DNA of 12,701 bases from an uncultured Solirubrobacteraceae bacterium (GCA_902806215.1 CADCVT010000260.1:1-12701); one strand, 5' to 3'; shown: positions 1 through 6,576, numbered from the stretch's first letter. Made by a program: numbers and translations. Notes: generated by a model not told the origin, from the sequence alone.

Positions 1-1448
1 ACCTCGTCGGCTTCGACGAGGGCGCGTTCGACGCGGTGGTCGACGAGTTCACCGAGTTCGCCGCGCGGCTCGAGGTCCCCGACGTCACCTTCATCCCGAT
101 CAGCGCGCTCGACGGCGACAACGTCGTCGACCGCTCCGAGCGGATGCCGTGGTACGACGGGCCGCCGCTGCTCTACCACCTCGAGCACGTCCACATCGCG
201 TCAGACCGCAACCTCATCGACCCGCGCTTCCCGGTCCAGTGGGTCGTCAGGCCGGGGGTGGCGGGGCGGGAATCCGATTCCGAGGACCCTGAGCTCCACG
301 ACTACCGCGGCTACGCGGGCCAGATCGCGGGGGGCGTCTTCCGCCCCGGTGAGGACGTCCTCGTGCTGCCGAGCGGCGCGCGCTCGCGGGTCGCGTCGGT
401 CGAGACGTTCGACGGGCCGGTGGACCAGGCGTTCGCGCCGATGTCGGTGACGATCCGCCTCGAGGACGACCTCGACATCAGCCGCGGCGACATGCTCTGC
501 CGCCCGCAGAACCGGCCGCTCGTCGAGCGCGACCTCGACGCGATGGTGTGCTGGATGGCCGAGGCGCCGATGCAGCCCGGCGGGCGCTACCTCGTCAAGC
601 ACACGACGCGCACCGCGCGCGCCGTCCTCAGCGACCTGCAGTACCGGATCGACGTCCAGACGCTCCACCGGCACGAGGAGGCCGAGCGGCTCGAGCTCAA
701 CGAGATCGGGCGCATGACGATCCGCACGGCGGTCCCGCTCGCGTTCGACCCGTACCGGCGCAACCGCTCGACCGGCAGCTTCGTGCTCGTCGACGAGACG
801 ACGAACGACACGGTCGCCGCCGGCATGCTGCTCGGCCCCGCGTCCGACAAGGACGTCACCTGGGACACCGGCGAGCTCACGCGCGAGCGGCGCTGGGCCG
901 CGCTCGGCGCGAAGGGCACGACGCTGTGGTTCACCGGCCTCCCCGCCTCCGGGAAGTCGACGATCGCCGCCGCGCTCGAGGCCCGTCTCGTCGACACCGG
1001 CGTCCCCGCGTACCGCCTCGACGGCGACAACCTGCGCCATGGCCTGAACGAGAACCTCGGCTTCTCGCCCGAGGACCGCGCCGAGAACGTGCGGCGCACC
1101 GCGCACGCCGCGCGGCTGCTCGCCGACTCCGGCGTCGTCGCGCTGGTCTCGCTCGTCAGCCCCTACGCGGCCGACCGCGACGCCGCACGCGCCATCCACG
1201 CCGAGCAGGACATCGACTTCCTCGAGGTCTTCGTCGACACGCCGCTCTCCGAGTGCGAGCGGCGCGACCCGAAGGGCCTCTACGCACGCGCGCGTGCGGG
1301 CGAGATCCCGGAGTTCACCGGCATCAGCGCGCCGTACGAGCCGCCGCCGTCGCCCGAGCTGACGCTCACGGCGTCCGACGTCGCCGACGCGGTCGAGCGT
1401 GCGTGGGCGCTGCTCGTCGCGCGCGGCGTCGTAGGCGGATCGGCCTGA
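1..1448 (+). CDS. cysNC: Bifunctional sulfate adenylyltransferase subunit 1 / adenylylsulfate kinase (CysN-CysC fusion), 5'-truncated by window edge
   Basis: This enzyme activates sulfate in the cytoplasm. The CysN half (with CysD, not seen here) uses GTP hydrolysis to drive formation of adenosine 5'-phosphosulfate, and the CysC half phosphorylates that to PAPS. The frame is open from base 3 (LVGFDEGAF...), so the GTP-binding G-domain motifs lie upstream of the window. What remains of CysN includes the family signature GDNVVDRSERMPWYDGP (about 111-164) and the EF-Tu-like beta-barrel domains, up to about base 880. The APS kinase domain follows with P-loop GLPASGKST (936-962), RLDGDNLRHGLNENLGFS, a SPYAADRD motif and DPKGLYARARAGEIPEFTGI, all canonical. 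TGA is at 1446-1448. The GTG at 36 is an internal codon, not the start. CysD would be expected immediately upstream. The fused form is common in actinobacteria and proteobacteria. Confidence 0.96.
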   Translation, partial: LVGFDEGAFDAVVDEFTEFAARLEVPDVTFIPISALDGDNVVDRSERMPWYDGPPLLYHLEHVHIASDRNLIDPRFPVQWVVRPGVAGRESDSEDPELHDYRGYAGQIAGGVFRPGEDVLVLPSGARSRVASVETFDGPVDQAFAPMSVTIRLEDDLDISRGDMLCRPQNRPLVERDLDAMVCWMAEAPMQPGGRYLVKHTTRTARAVLSDLQYRIDVQTLHRHEEAERLELNEIGRMTIRTAVPLAFDPYRRNRSTGSFVLVDETTNDTVAAGMLLGPASDKDVTWDTGELTRERRWAALGAKGTTLWFTGLPASGKSTIAAALEARLVDTGVPAYRLDGDNLRHGLNENLGFSPEDRAENVRRTAHAARLLADSGVVALVSLVSPYAADRDAARAIHAEQDIDFLEVFVDTPLSECERRDPKGLYARARAGEIPEFTGISAPYEPPPSPELTLTASDVADAVERAWALLVARGVVGGSA

Positions 1449-1460
1449 AGGCCGATCCGC
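1435..1460 (+). terminator. Perfect hairpin enclosing the cysNC stop codon
   Basis: An 11-bp perfect inverted repeat (arms 1435-1445 and 1450-1460) has a 4-nt loop TGAA that contains the cysNC stop codon. It is GC-rich but is followed by only two T residues, so it is a candidate weak intrinsic terminator or a 3'-end-stabilising hairpin. The last codons of cysNC form the 5' arm. Confidence 0.6.
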
Positions 1461-1463
1461 TTC

Positions 1464-1484
1464 GAGCCGCCTGACGGGCGGTTC
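1464..1484 (+). terminator. Second tandem hairpin downstream of cysNC
   Basis: GAGCCGCC (1464-1471) can pair with GGCGGTTC (1477-1484) over 8 bp with one G-U pair and a 5-nt loop. It lies 3 nt after the first hairpin and ends just before the putative promoter of the next gene. It may reinforce termination; there is no T-tract. Confidence 0.35.
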
Positions 1485-1487
1485 CCG

Positions 1488-1493
1488 TACGCT
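1488..1493 (+). promoter_or_regulatory. Candidate -10 element (TACGCT) for a leaderless start at 1502
   Basis: TACGCT fits the TANNNT -10 pattern and ends 8 nt before the GTG at 1502. No Shine-Dalgarno sequence lies in between, so a leaderless transcript is possible. No convincing -35 is visible. Confidence 0.3.
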
Positions 1494-1501
1494 CGCCCGC
1501 G

Positions 1502-2440
1502 GTGCGGGAAGACGACGCTTACCTGATCGACCTGTGCGACGCGGTCGTCGGCGAGCCTGCGCTCAGGGAGCACGAGCTCCCGTGGCTGCGCGAGGGCGCC
1601 GAGCCGGACGCTCCTTCCGCGACGGTCGACGCCTGGTACCCGTACGCGCTGCTGATCGTGCTCCTCGTCGACCGGACCGAGACCGAGCGCGCGCGACTGC
1701 TCGCCCGTGCGGCCGACGGGTACCGCGTCGACGTCGTCGAGGTCCCGCGGGGGATGCTCGAGCGCGACGCCACCGGGGCGACGCGTCGCCGGCCGCTCGA
1801 CCGCAGCCGGATCGCGGCGCTCATCGGCAACGACCAGGTGCGCGAGGAGAGCCGGGTCCGGCCCGAGGAGGAGGGCTGGACGGCGTACGTGGGCGTCAAC
1901 GTTGCGCGACCGGGCGAGCCCGAGCACTGGCCGGACGAGGCGGACGACTGGCCCGGCGAGGACGACGACGACGAGGCCTGGTTCGACGAGACGCCCCGGC
2001 CCGGAGCCCCGGAGTTCGTCGCCGACACCGCGACAGCACTCGGCTGGCGCGGGCGCTCCGTGGCACTGGCGGTCCTCGAGGCGGTCTCGCTGTCGCGCCG
2101 GGCGCTCGCCGTGGAGCGTACCGGCCACGGCCTCTCCGAGCACGCGTTCGAGGTCCTGCTCGTGCTGCTGCTCGCCGAGCGCCCGGTCGAGCGCGAGGAG
2201 GTCGCCCGGGTCCTCACGCGGCCGCTCCACCACGTCGAGCGCGCGGTCGGCGAGCTGCAGGAGGCCGGCCACGTCGAGTCCCTCGGGGGCGAGCTCGCCG
2301 AGCAGCACGACGACGTGGACTTCGAGTGGACGATCACCGCGGCCGGGCGCGACGTCGCGGTCGACTGGATCGCCCGGACGCTCCCGCTCTTCGGGGGCTG
2401 GCCGCCCGACGTCCCGGGCGCGGACGACGCGACCGGCTAG
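1502..2440 (+). CDS. Hypothetical cytoplasmic protein with acidic linker and possible winged-helix C-terminal domain
   Basis: This 312-aa protein has no signal peptide or membrane span, so it is probably cytoplasmic. Residues 1-112 form a first block (YLIDLCDAVVGEPALREHEL ... ATVDAWYPYALLIVLLVD). From memory this resembles the N-terminus of small actinobacterial restriction-endonuclease-fold proteins, which have a VDAYYP...LVVEYRERQH stretch. Here the E-x-x-E/H-type residues are replaced (VLLVDRTETE), so any nuclease activity is doubtful. Residues 138-170 are a very acidic linker with EDDDDEAWFDE. Residues 185-298 look helical and end in a plausible wHTH (ERPVEREEVARVLTRPLHHV, then ERAVGELQEAGHVES). 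GTG 1502 is the first start after the cysNC hairpins. The gene is convergent with the minus-strand RTX-like gene. The coding call is firm; the domain calls are inference, and a regulator or degenerate nuclease are only possibilities. Confidence 0.85.
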   Translation: MREDDAYLIDLCDAVVGEPALREHELPWLREGAEPDAPSATVDAWYPYALLIVLLVDRTETERARLLARAADGYRVDVVEVPRGMLERDATGATRRRPLDRSRIAALIGNDQVREESRVRPEEEGWTAYVGVNVARPGEPEHWPDEADDWPGEDDDDEAWFDETPRPGAPEFVADTATALGWRGRSVALAVLEAVSLSRRALAVERTGHGLSEHAFEVLLVLLLAERPVEREEVARVLTRPLHHVERAVGELQEAGHVESLGGELAEQHDDVDFEWTITAAGRDVAVDWIARTLPLFGGWPPDVPGADDATG

Positions 2441-3409
2441 CGGAGCGGATCGTCTTCAGGCTGCGGATCGACGAGTTGCCGCTCGCGTCGGTCGCGACGA
2501 CGGTCACGAACACGTCGACCTTGCGGCCCTCGCGGATCGCGCGCCGGGCGATGCGGACCTCGCGCGCCGACAGCCGCGGGTGCAGCACGACGGCGCCGCG
2601 ACCGGACGAGATGCTGCCCCGGCCGGGCTTGAGCGGGAAGTCGCGGTCGCGCAGGAACATCGAGGCCTGCGCGACGAAGCGCGCGCCCTCATCGGCCGCC
2701 GCGCGGACGCTGAGCCGGCGGGCGGCGCGCTGGTGCAGGTCGCCGGCCACGCGGCCCACCGGAGCGGTGTCGTCCGGCCGCGGCCGCGGGGCGCCGGGCT
2801 CGCAGTCGTCACCGATGGTGTCGACGGCATCGAACGTCGCCATCGCGTCCAGGCCCTCGCCGCACTGCACCGAGTCCTTGGCGCTGTCCTGAGCTGCGAC
2901 GACGTCGGCGCCGAGCCCGCCCGCGATGCGGTCCTCGCCGCCGCCCGCGTCGATGCGGTCGTCGCCCGCGCCGCCGGAGACGACGTCGCCGGCGCTGCCG
3001 GTCTTGATCTGGTCCGCGCCGCCGCCGCCGATCACGCGGACCGGGATGTCGAGCTCGGCCAGGACGTCGTCCTCGCGCTCGCCGACGTTGATGCGGACCT
3101 GCTCGACGCCGTCGTTGTCGCAGACGGCCTCGATCACGTAGCCGGTGTCGAGGTCGACCCGCCCGGGACGGCAGTCCCCCGAGTCGAGGCCGCCGAAGCC
3201 GGTCGAGTCGACGATGCTGATCCGGTCGCCGGTGGCCTGGGCCGAGACGTCGTTGCGCGAGACGAAGTCGGTCGCGCGGAACGCCAGCACGCCGCCCTCA
3301 CGCTCGACGATCGCGTGCGCGAACGCCGGTGTGGCGGTCGCGAGCAGACGAGGAGCGCCAGTGCGGCGCTCCGGGGCAGGGTCCTGCGGGTGCGGTCGAG
3401 CACGGGCAT
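2334..3409 (-). CDS. Secreted RTX-like calcium-binding repeat protein, frameshifted at both ends
   Basis: This is a paralogue of the protein at 10832-11974. The frame open from 2334 encodes most of it: TPAFAHAIVEREGGVLAF, then CRPGRVDLDTG...C, RTX-like repeats (GGGGADQIKTGSAGDVVSGG onward, with GAGDDRIDAGGGEDRIAGG), a D-S-VQCGEGLD / DDCE segment and a C-terminal VFVTVVATDASGNSS module. The signal peptide is in another frame (ATG 3407-3409 or GTG 3401-3403: RTRRTLPRSAALALLV). The two frames would join if one base were added near 3341-3347. At the 3' end, adding one base near 2441-2448 would give IRLR followed by TAG at 2437-2439, the same ending as the paralogue. As written, the frame runs on to 2334 as an Arg/Ser-rich tail antisense to the convergent gene. 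A TTG start at 3443 keeps one frame but gives no signal peptide. It is therefore a pseudogene, or an intact gene with two sequencing errors. If intact it would be an extracellular Ca2+-binding protein of unknown role. Confidence 0.8.
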
Positions 3410-3410
3410 C

Positions 3411-3416
3411 AGCGTA
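3411..3416 (-). promoter_or_regulatory. Candidate -10 element (TACGCT) for the minus-strand RTX-like gene
   Basis: On the minus strand TACGCT lies 7 nt before a GTG (3401-3403) in frame with the signal peptide, matching the spacing seen before the gene at 1502. If it is functional, the start is GTG rather than the ATG at 3407-3409. No -35 was recognised. Confidence 0.25.
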
Positions 3417-3466
3417 GGGAGCCGGGGGTCGGCGTGGGAGCAAGTTTTCCGGCGCGCGGCGCGTTT

Positions 3467-3499
3467 CAACACCGAGCGTTTCGGCGCGATGCGGTGTTG
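3467..3499. promoter_or_regulatory. Inverted repeat in the divergent intergenic region (possible operator)
   Basis: CAACACCG (3467-3474) and CGGTGTTG (3492-3499) are perfect 8-bp inverted arms separated by 17 nt. The heptamer GCGTTTC also occurs directly repeated at 3461-3467 and 3476-3482. The element lies midway between the divergent starts at about 3409 (minus) and 3541 (plus), where a shared operator would be expected. No bound regulator can be named. Confidence 0.35.
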
Positions 3500-3524
3500 T
3501 CCGTCATGCTGAGCACGCAATTCA

Positions 3525-3530
3525 GAGGAG
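3525..3530 (+). promoter_or_regulatory. Shine-Dalgarno sequence for the gene at 3541
   Basis: GAGGAG lies 10 nt upstream of the GTG at 3541 and fixes that start. It is one of only two clear SD sequences in the window; the other start sites mostly lack one. Confidence 0.7.
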
Positions 3531-3540
3531 CCTCGCCACC

Positions 3541-3852
3541 GTGATCCGATCGACCACACGCCTGACCGCCCTTGCGGCGACCGCCGCCATCGGCGCCCTC
3601 GCCGGCACCGCGGCGACCGCTCCGGCGGTCGTGCCCCCGCGTGACTGCGGGACGATGAGCGTCAGCGGCAAGCGCTACCAGGTCAAGGTCGACCAGATCT
3701 CCTGCCGCGACGGCAAGTCGTACTCGAAGACCTACCTGTCCCAGCGCAAGGAGCCCCGCGGCTACACGTGCCGCCGGTACGCGTCGAAGCGCAACCGCGT
3801 GGCCTTCCAGTGCAACAACGGTCGCAAGCAGTTCCTCGCGATCCGGCGTTAG
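3541..3852 (+). CDS. Small secreted four-cysteine protein, function unknown
   Basis: This 103-aa protein has a clear Sec signal peptide (basic RSTTR, then hydrophobic LTALAATAAIGALAGTAATA, cleavage around residues 26-30). The mature part is about 75 residues, strongly basic, with exactly four cysteines at positions 36, 55, 77 and 91. The spacing suggests two disulfides in a compact extracellular domain. The pattern, C-x-x-(V)-S-G-K-x-Y near the start followed by YTCRRY and FQCNNG, resembles small exported hypothetical proteins common in Thermoleophilia (from memory, not searched). GTG 3541 is supported by an SD sequence. The gene diverges from the RTX-like gene across a 131-nt region with an inverted repeat, and ends 16 nt before the membrane-protein gene. 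Its function is not known; cell-wall association is possible from its charge. Confidence 0.85.
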   Translation: MIRSTTRLTALAATAAIGALAGTAATAPAVVPPRDCGTMSVSGKRYQVKVDQISCRDGKSYSKTYLSQRKEPRGYTCRRYASKRNRVAFQCNNGRKQFLAIRR

Positions 3853-3854
3853 GG

Positions 3855-3860
3855 CAGACT
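3855..3860 (+). promoter_or_regulatory. Weak candidate -10 element (CAGACT) before the gene at 3869
   Basis: CAGACT ends 8 nt before GTG 3869, the same spacing as TACGCT before 1502. It departs from TANNNT at the first base, and the 16-nt gap could equally be read through from the gene at 3541. Confidence 0.15.
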
Positions 3861-3868
3861 CCCGAGCC

Positions 3869-5227
3869 GTGATCGCGGACGTCCTCCCCCTGGCCCATGG
3901 CCTGGGCCAGCGCGAAGACCTGCCGCTTCCGGAGGACATCTTCATCATCACGGCGGCGACCGTCCTCGCGGTGTCGTTCATCGCGCTGGCGGTCCTGTGG
4001 CCCAAGCCCCGCCTCGAAGGCACCGCTTCGGCGTGGCGGCCGCTGCCCGGGCCGCTGGCGGGCTTCTTCGGGTCGCCCGGGCTCCGCATCGCGTGCGGGA
4101 TCGTCGGGGTGCTGCTGCTGGTGATCGCGATCGTCGCCCTGTTCATCGGTCCGGAGAACCCGACCGACAACTTCGGGTCGAACCTCATCTTCGTCGAGTT
4201 CTGGATCGGCTTCGTCGTGGCGAGCCTGCTGTTCGGCAACGTCTTCCGGGCGTTCAACCCGTGGCTGGCGATCGGCGAGGCGCTGCGGTTCCATGGCCGG
4301 AGGGCGTATCCCGAACGGCTCGGGTACTGGCCCGCGGCGGCCGGCCTTCTCGCGTTCGGGCTCATCGAGCTGCTGCCGAGCGCACGCGACGAGCCGCGCA
4401 ACGCCGGCATCGGAGCCGTCGTCTACACGGTGCTCACCCTGGTCGCGATGTGGCTCTACGGGGCGCGCACGTGGGCCGCGCGGGGCGAGGCGTTCAGCGT
4501 CTACTTCGACCTCGTCGGCCGCATCTCGATCTTCGAGGTGCGCGACGGGCGTGCCGGGCGACGGCCGATCCTGTCGGGGCTCACGCAGTGGGTCCCCCAC
4601 GCGGGCAGCGTCGCCCTGCTCGCCGTGCTCATCGGGATCACCACGTTCGACGGCTTCAGCTCGAACTCGATCTGGGCGGACGTCGAGGCCGAGGTGAGCG
4701 CGGTGTTCGAGGACGTCGGGGCCTCGATCACCGGCGCCCTCTCGGGAGCGGCGACGATCGGGCTGCTCGTCGCGGTCGGCGTGGTCGCCGGGTTCTACGC
4801 CGCCGGGATCGCCGGGGCGAAGACCGTCGGCGGCGGGTTCGACGCGGGCGAGCTGCGCAACCGGTTCGTGCACTCGCTCCTGCCGATCGCCGTCGTCTAC
4901 GTGCTCGCCCACTACCTGACGCTGCTGGTCTTCCAGGGCCAGGCGATGACCTACCTCGTCTCGGACCCCTTCGGCAAGGGGTGGGACCTGTTCGGCACGG
5001 CGGACGGCGCGATCGACTTCGGCGTCATCAGCCAGAACCTCACCTGGTACCTCCAGGTGTTCTTCGTCGTCGCCGGGCACGTCGCCGCGCTGGTGCTGGC
5101 GCACGACCGCGCGCTCGTCATGTACGACAATGCACGACTCGCCGTCCGTTCCCAGTATTGGATGCTCTTGATCATGATCGGCTTCACGACCCTCGCCCTA
5201 TGGCTGCTCAAGTCCGCCGGAGCCTGA
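3869..5227 (+). CDS. Polytopic membrane protein (about 10 TM; homologues often labelled fenitrothion hydrolase)
   Basis: This 452-aa inner-membrane protein has hydrophobic spans at about 24-44, 72-93, 105-123, 153-170, 181-198, 245-259, 291-314, 336-356, 392-413 and 429-447. Conserved-looking motifs are LAHGLGQREDLPLP at the N-terminus, FNPWLAIGEA (129-138), LAHYLTLLVFQGQAM (346-360), SDPFGKGWDLFG (365-376) and GHVAALVLAHDRAL (403-416). From memory these match an actinobacterial family often annotated 'fenitrothion hydrolase', a label transferred from the Burkholderia Fed proteins that should not be taken as the native function. Several His residues (10, 348, 404, 412) lie in or beside membrane spans and could bind metal or protons. 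GTG 3869 gives an N-terminus with no real signal peptide before LAHG, whereas I would expect homologues to have one; no upstream in-frame start exists before the previous gene. The 3' end overlaps the lipoprotein gene by 28 nt, suggesting co-expression. Transport or redox roles are open possibilities. Confidence 0.85.
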   Translation: MIADVLPLAHGLGQREDLPLPEDIFIITAATVLAVSFIALAVLWPKPRLEGTASAWRPLPGPLAGFFGSPGLRIACGIVGVLLLVIAIVALFIGPENPTDNFGSNLIFVEFWIGFVVASLLFGNVFRAFNPWLAIGEALRFHGRRAYPERLGYWPAAAGLLAFGLIELLPSARDEPRNAGIGAVVYTVLTLVAMWLYGARTWAARGEAFSVYFDLVGRISIFEVRDGRAGRRPILSGLTQWVPHAGSVALLAVLIGITTFDGFSSNSIWADVEAEVSAVFEDVGASITGALSGAATIGLLVAVGVVAGFYAAGIAGAKTVGGGFDAGELRNRFVHSLLPIAVVYVLAHYLTLLVFQGQAMTYLVSDPFGKGWDLFGTADGAIDFGVISQNLTWYLQVFFVVAGHVAALVLAHDRALVMYDNARLAVRSQYWMLLIMIGFTTLALWLLKSAGA

Positions 5228-6108
5228 TCGCGCTCGCCGCGTGCGCCGCCGGCTTCGCGGCCGGCTGCGGCGCCGAGGAGGGAGGCGGCGACCCCGCCAC
5301 GCGCTCGGACAAGCTCGTCGACTTCACCCAGAAGCCGCCGTTCGTCAACGCGATGGTGCCCGAGAACGGCGGCGAGTCGTTCCTGCTGACCACGAACCGC
5401 GGCTTCTTCCGCGTGCGGGACGGCAAGGAGCCCGAGCGGATCCGCGGCACGGTCAAGGACGAGCAGGGCTCGTCGCCGGTCGGGACGTTCCTCGAGATCG
5501 ACCGCCTGTCGGACACCGAGCTCGTCGGCTCCGGGCATCCCGACAAGGAGCGCCCGCTGCCGCCGTACCTCGGGTTCATGCGCTCGACCGACGCCGGCAA
5601 GACGTGGAAGGTCGTCTCGCGCCTGGGCGAGGCCGACCTGCACCAGATCCGTCGCGAGCACGGGAAGATCTACGCGTTCGACGCGGTGCTCGGGGCGATC
5701 CTCATCTCCGAGAACGGCGGCAAGGACTGGACCGAGCGCTTCACGCCGCGCGAGCTCGTCCTGGACTTCGTCGTCGACCCCGAGGACCCCGACCGGCTCC
5801 TCGCCTCGACCGAGGAGACGCTCTACCGCACGACCGACGGCGGCAACGGCTGGCGCCCGGCGATGCAGGTCAAGGCCGCGCGCCTGGACTGGCCCGAGAA
5901 GGACGTCGTCATGCGCGCCGACAAGGACGGCACGTTCTTCGTGTCGACGAACGGCGGCGAGTCGTTCCGGCGGACCGGCAGGCTTCCCGGCGAGCCGTAC
6001 AAGGTCTCCGCCGAGAGCACCGAGAAGGCGTTCGTCGCCCTGAGCGACGGCTCGATCTACGAGACGACCGACGGCGGCAAGTCGTTCGAGCGGCGCTACC
6101 GGCCGTAG
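5200..6108 (+). CDS. BNR/sialidase-like beta-propeller lipoprotein
   Basis: This 302-aa exported protein begins at ATG 5200 inside the end of the membrane-protein gene. The N-terminus MAAQVRRSLIALAACAAGF is followed by AAGC, a lipobox, with the lipidated Cys at residue 23 and then an acidic/Gly linker. Five BNR-type motifs (S/T-x-D/N-x-G-x-x-W/F) occur at about residues 128, 169, 210, 248 and 288: RSTDAGKTWK, ISENGGKDWT, RTTDGGNGWR, VSTNGGESFR and ETTDGGKSFE. They are spaced about 40 residues apart, as expected for blades of a propeller. Similar repeats occur in the Ycf48/HCF136 assembly factors, sortilin-like proteins and 'F510_1955 family' proteins. BNR motifs are structural, so glycosidase activity cannot be inferred. 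The overlap with the membrane protein suggests translational coupling and possibly a membrane complex in which the lipoprotein is the outside part. Confidence 0.85.
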   Translation: MAAQVRRSLIALAACAAGFAAGCGAEEGGGDPATRSDKLVDFTQKPPFVNAMVPENGGESFLLTTNRGFFRVRDGKEPERIRGTVKDEQGSSPVGTFLEIDRLSDTELVGSGHPDKERPLPPYLGFMRSTDAGKTWKVVSRLGEADLHQIRREHGKIYAFDAVLGAILISENGGKDWTERFTPRELVLDFVVDPEDPDRLLASTEETLYRTTDGGNGWRPAMQVKAARLDWPEKDVVMRADKDGTFFVSTNGGESFRRTGRLPGEPYKVSAESTEKAFVALSDGSIYETTDGGKSFERRYRP

Positions 6109-6127
6109 AGCGGCTACGCGCCACGTA

Positions 6128-6152
6128 GGGATGACAAACGGACCGTCATCCC
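6128..6152 (+). terminator. Hairpin after the lipoprotein gene
   Basis: GGGATGAC (6128-6135) and GTCATCCC (6145-6152) form a perfect 8-bp stem with a 9-nt loop, 20 nt after the stop at 6108. There is no T-tract. It could end the 3869-6108 transcript. An overlapping alternative stem, ACCGT/ACGGT (6142-6146/6156-6160), competes with it, so an operator or attenuator is also conceivable. Confidence 0.45.
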
Positions 6153-6195
6153 CGAACGGTCGCCAGTCGCTGATCTTCGTGGCGTTCCCGCCCGC

Positions 6196-6561
6196 ATGGC
6201 CATCACCACGTCGCTCCGCGCCGCCGCCTTCGCCGCCGCGCTCGTCATCACGCTGCTCTTCGCGCTGTCCTCGGGCGCCGCGTCGGCCCGCGCCGACAAC
6301 TGCCAGCCGGAGGAGCTCGCCTACGAGATCGCCACTGGCGACGCGGACTGGGAGTCCCCCGTCGCGCCGGACGCAAGCGATCCACGCTGCGTCATCGCCG
6401 CGCAACTTGGCTGCCCGAACCAGGCAGACCCGGGCAATTGCATCAACGGCATCCGGACCACCGTGGCGGGCACGCCCGATTGCCAGTACAGCGCCGGCCT
6501 CGTCAACGCCGTGCGTGTCCTCGTGTGCAGGGCAAACGCCACGATCCCGTCGACCGGCTGA
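6196..6561 (+). CDS. Small secreted six-cysteine protein, function unknown
   Basis: This 121-aa protein has a strong Sec signal peptide (LRAAAFAAALVITLLFALSS, cleavage near SARA at residue 33). The mature part is about 88 residues, acidic at first, with six cysteines at positions 36, 65, 73, 82, 96 and 111, enough for three disulfides. I do not recognise a family. ATG 6196 has no good Shine-Dalgarno sequence upstream. Codon use is slightly less GC3-biased than its neighbours (CAA, CTT, GCA and AAT codons within one short stretch), which weakly suggests different ancestry. The M28 peptidase gene begins 58-64 nt downstream with an SD sequence just after this stop, so the two may be co-transcribed. 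A small cofactor, inhibitor or substrate of that peptidase is possible but unsupported by sequence. The reading frame is convincing as coding because of the signal peptide and the cysteine pattern. Confidence 0.75.
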   Translation: MAITTSLRAAAFAAALVITLLFALSSGAASARADNCQPEELAYEIATGDADWESPVAPDASDPRCVIAAQLGCPNQADPGNCINGIRTTVAGTPDCQYSAGLVNAVRVLVCRANATIPSTG

Positions 6562-6568
6562 GCTGCGC

Positions 6569-6576
6569 AGGAGGGA
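6569..6576 (+). promoter_or_regulatory. Strong Shine-Dalgarno (AGGAGGGA) before an in-frame GTC
   Basis: AGGAGGGA lies 7 nt upstream of codon GTC (6584-6586), which is in the frame of the M28 peptidase. The nearest normal starts in that frame are GTG 6620, ATG 6626 and ATG 6629, too far away (over 40 nt) for this SD. Confidence 0.55.

Noticed and set aside
1707..3512. Plus-strand open frame of 601 codons running across two genes
   Set aside because: It is a shadow frame, antisense to the RTX-like gene and out of frame with the 1502 gene, with Ser/Arg/Ala-rich composition.
3134..3559. Independent gene on the minus strand with a signal-like start
   Set aside because: Only its MPVLDRTRRTLPRSAALALLV segment is protein-like, and this is the displaced signal peptide of the frameshifted RTX-like gene. 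The rest is the wrong frame of that gene.
3997..5199. Upstream extension of the BNR lipoprotein frame to 3997
   Set aside because: It overlaps the membrane-protein gene out of frame and is Arg-rich. The lipoprotein signal begins at ATG 5200.
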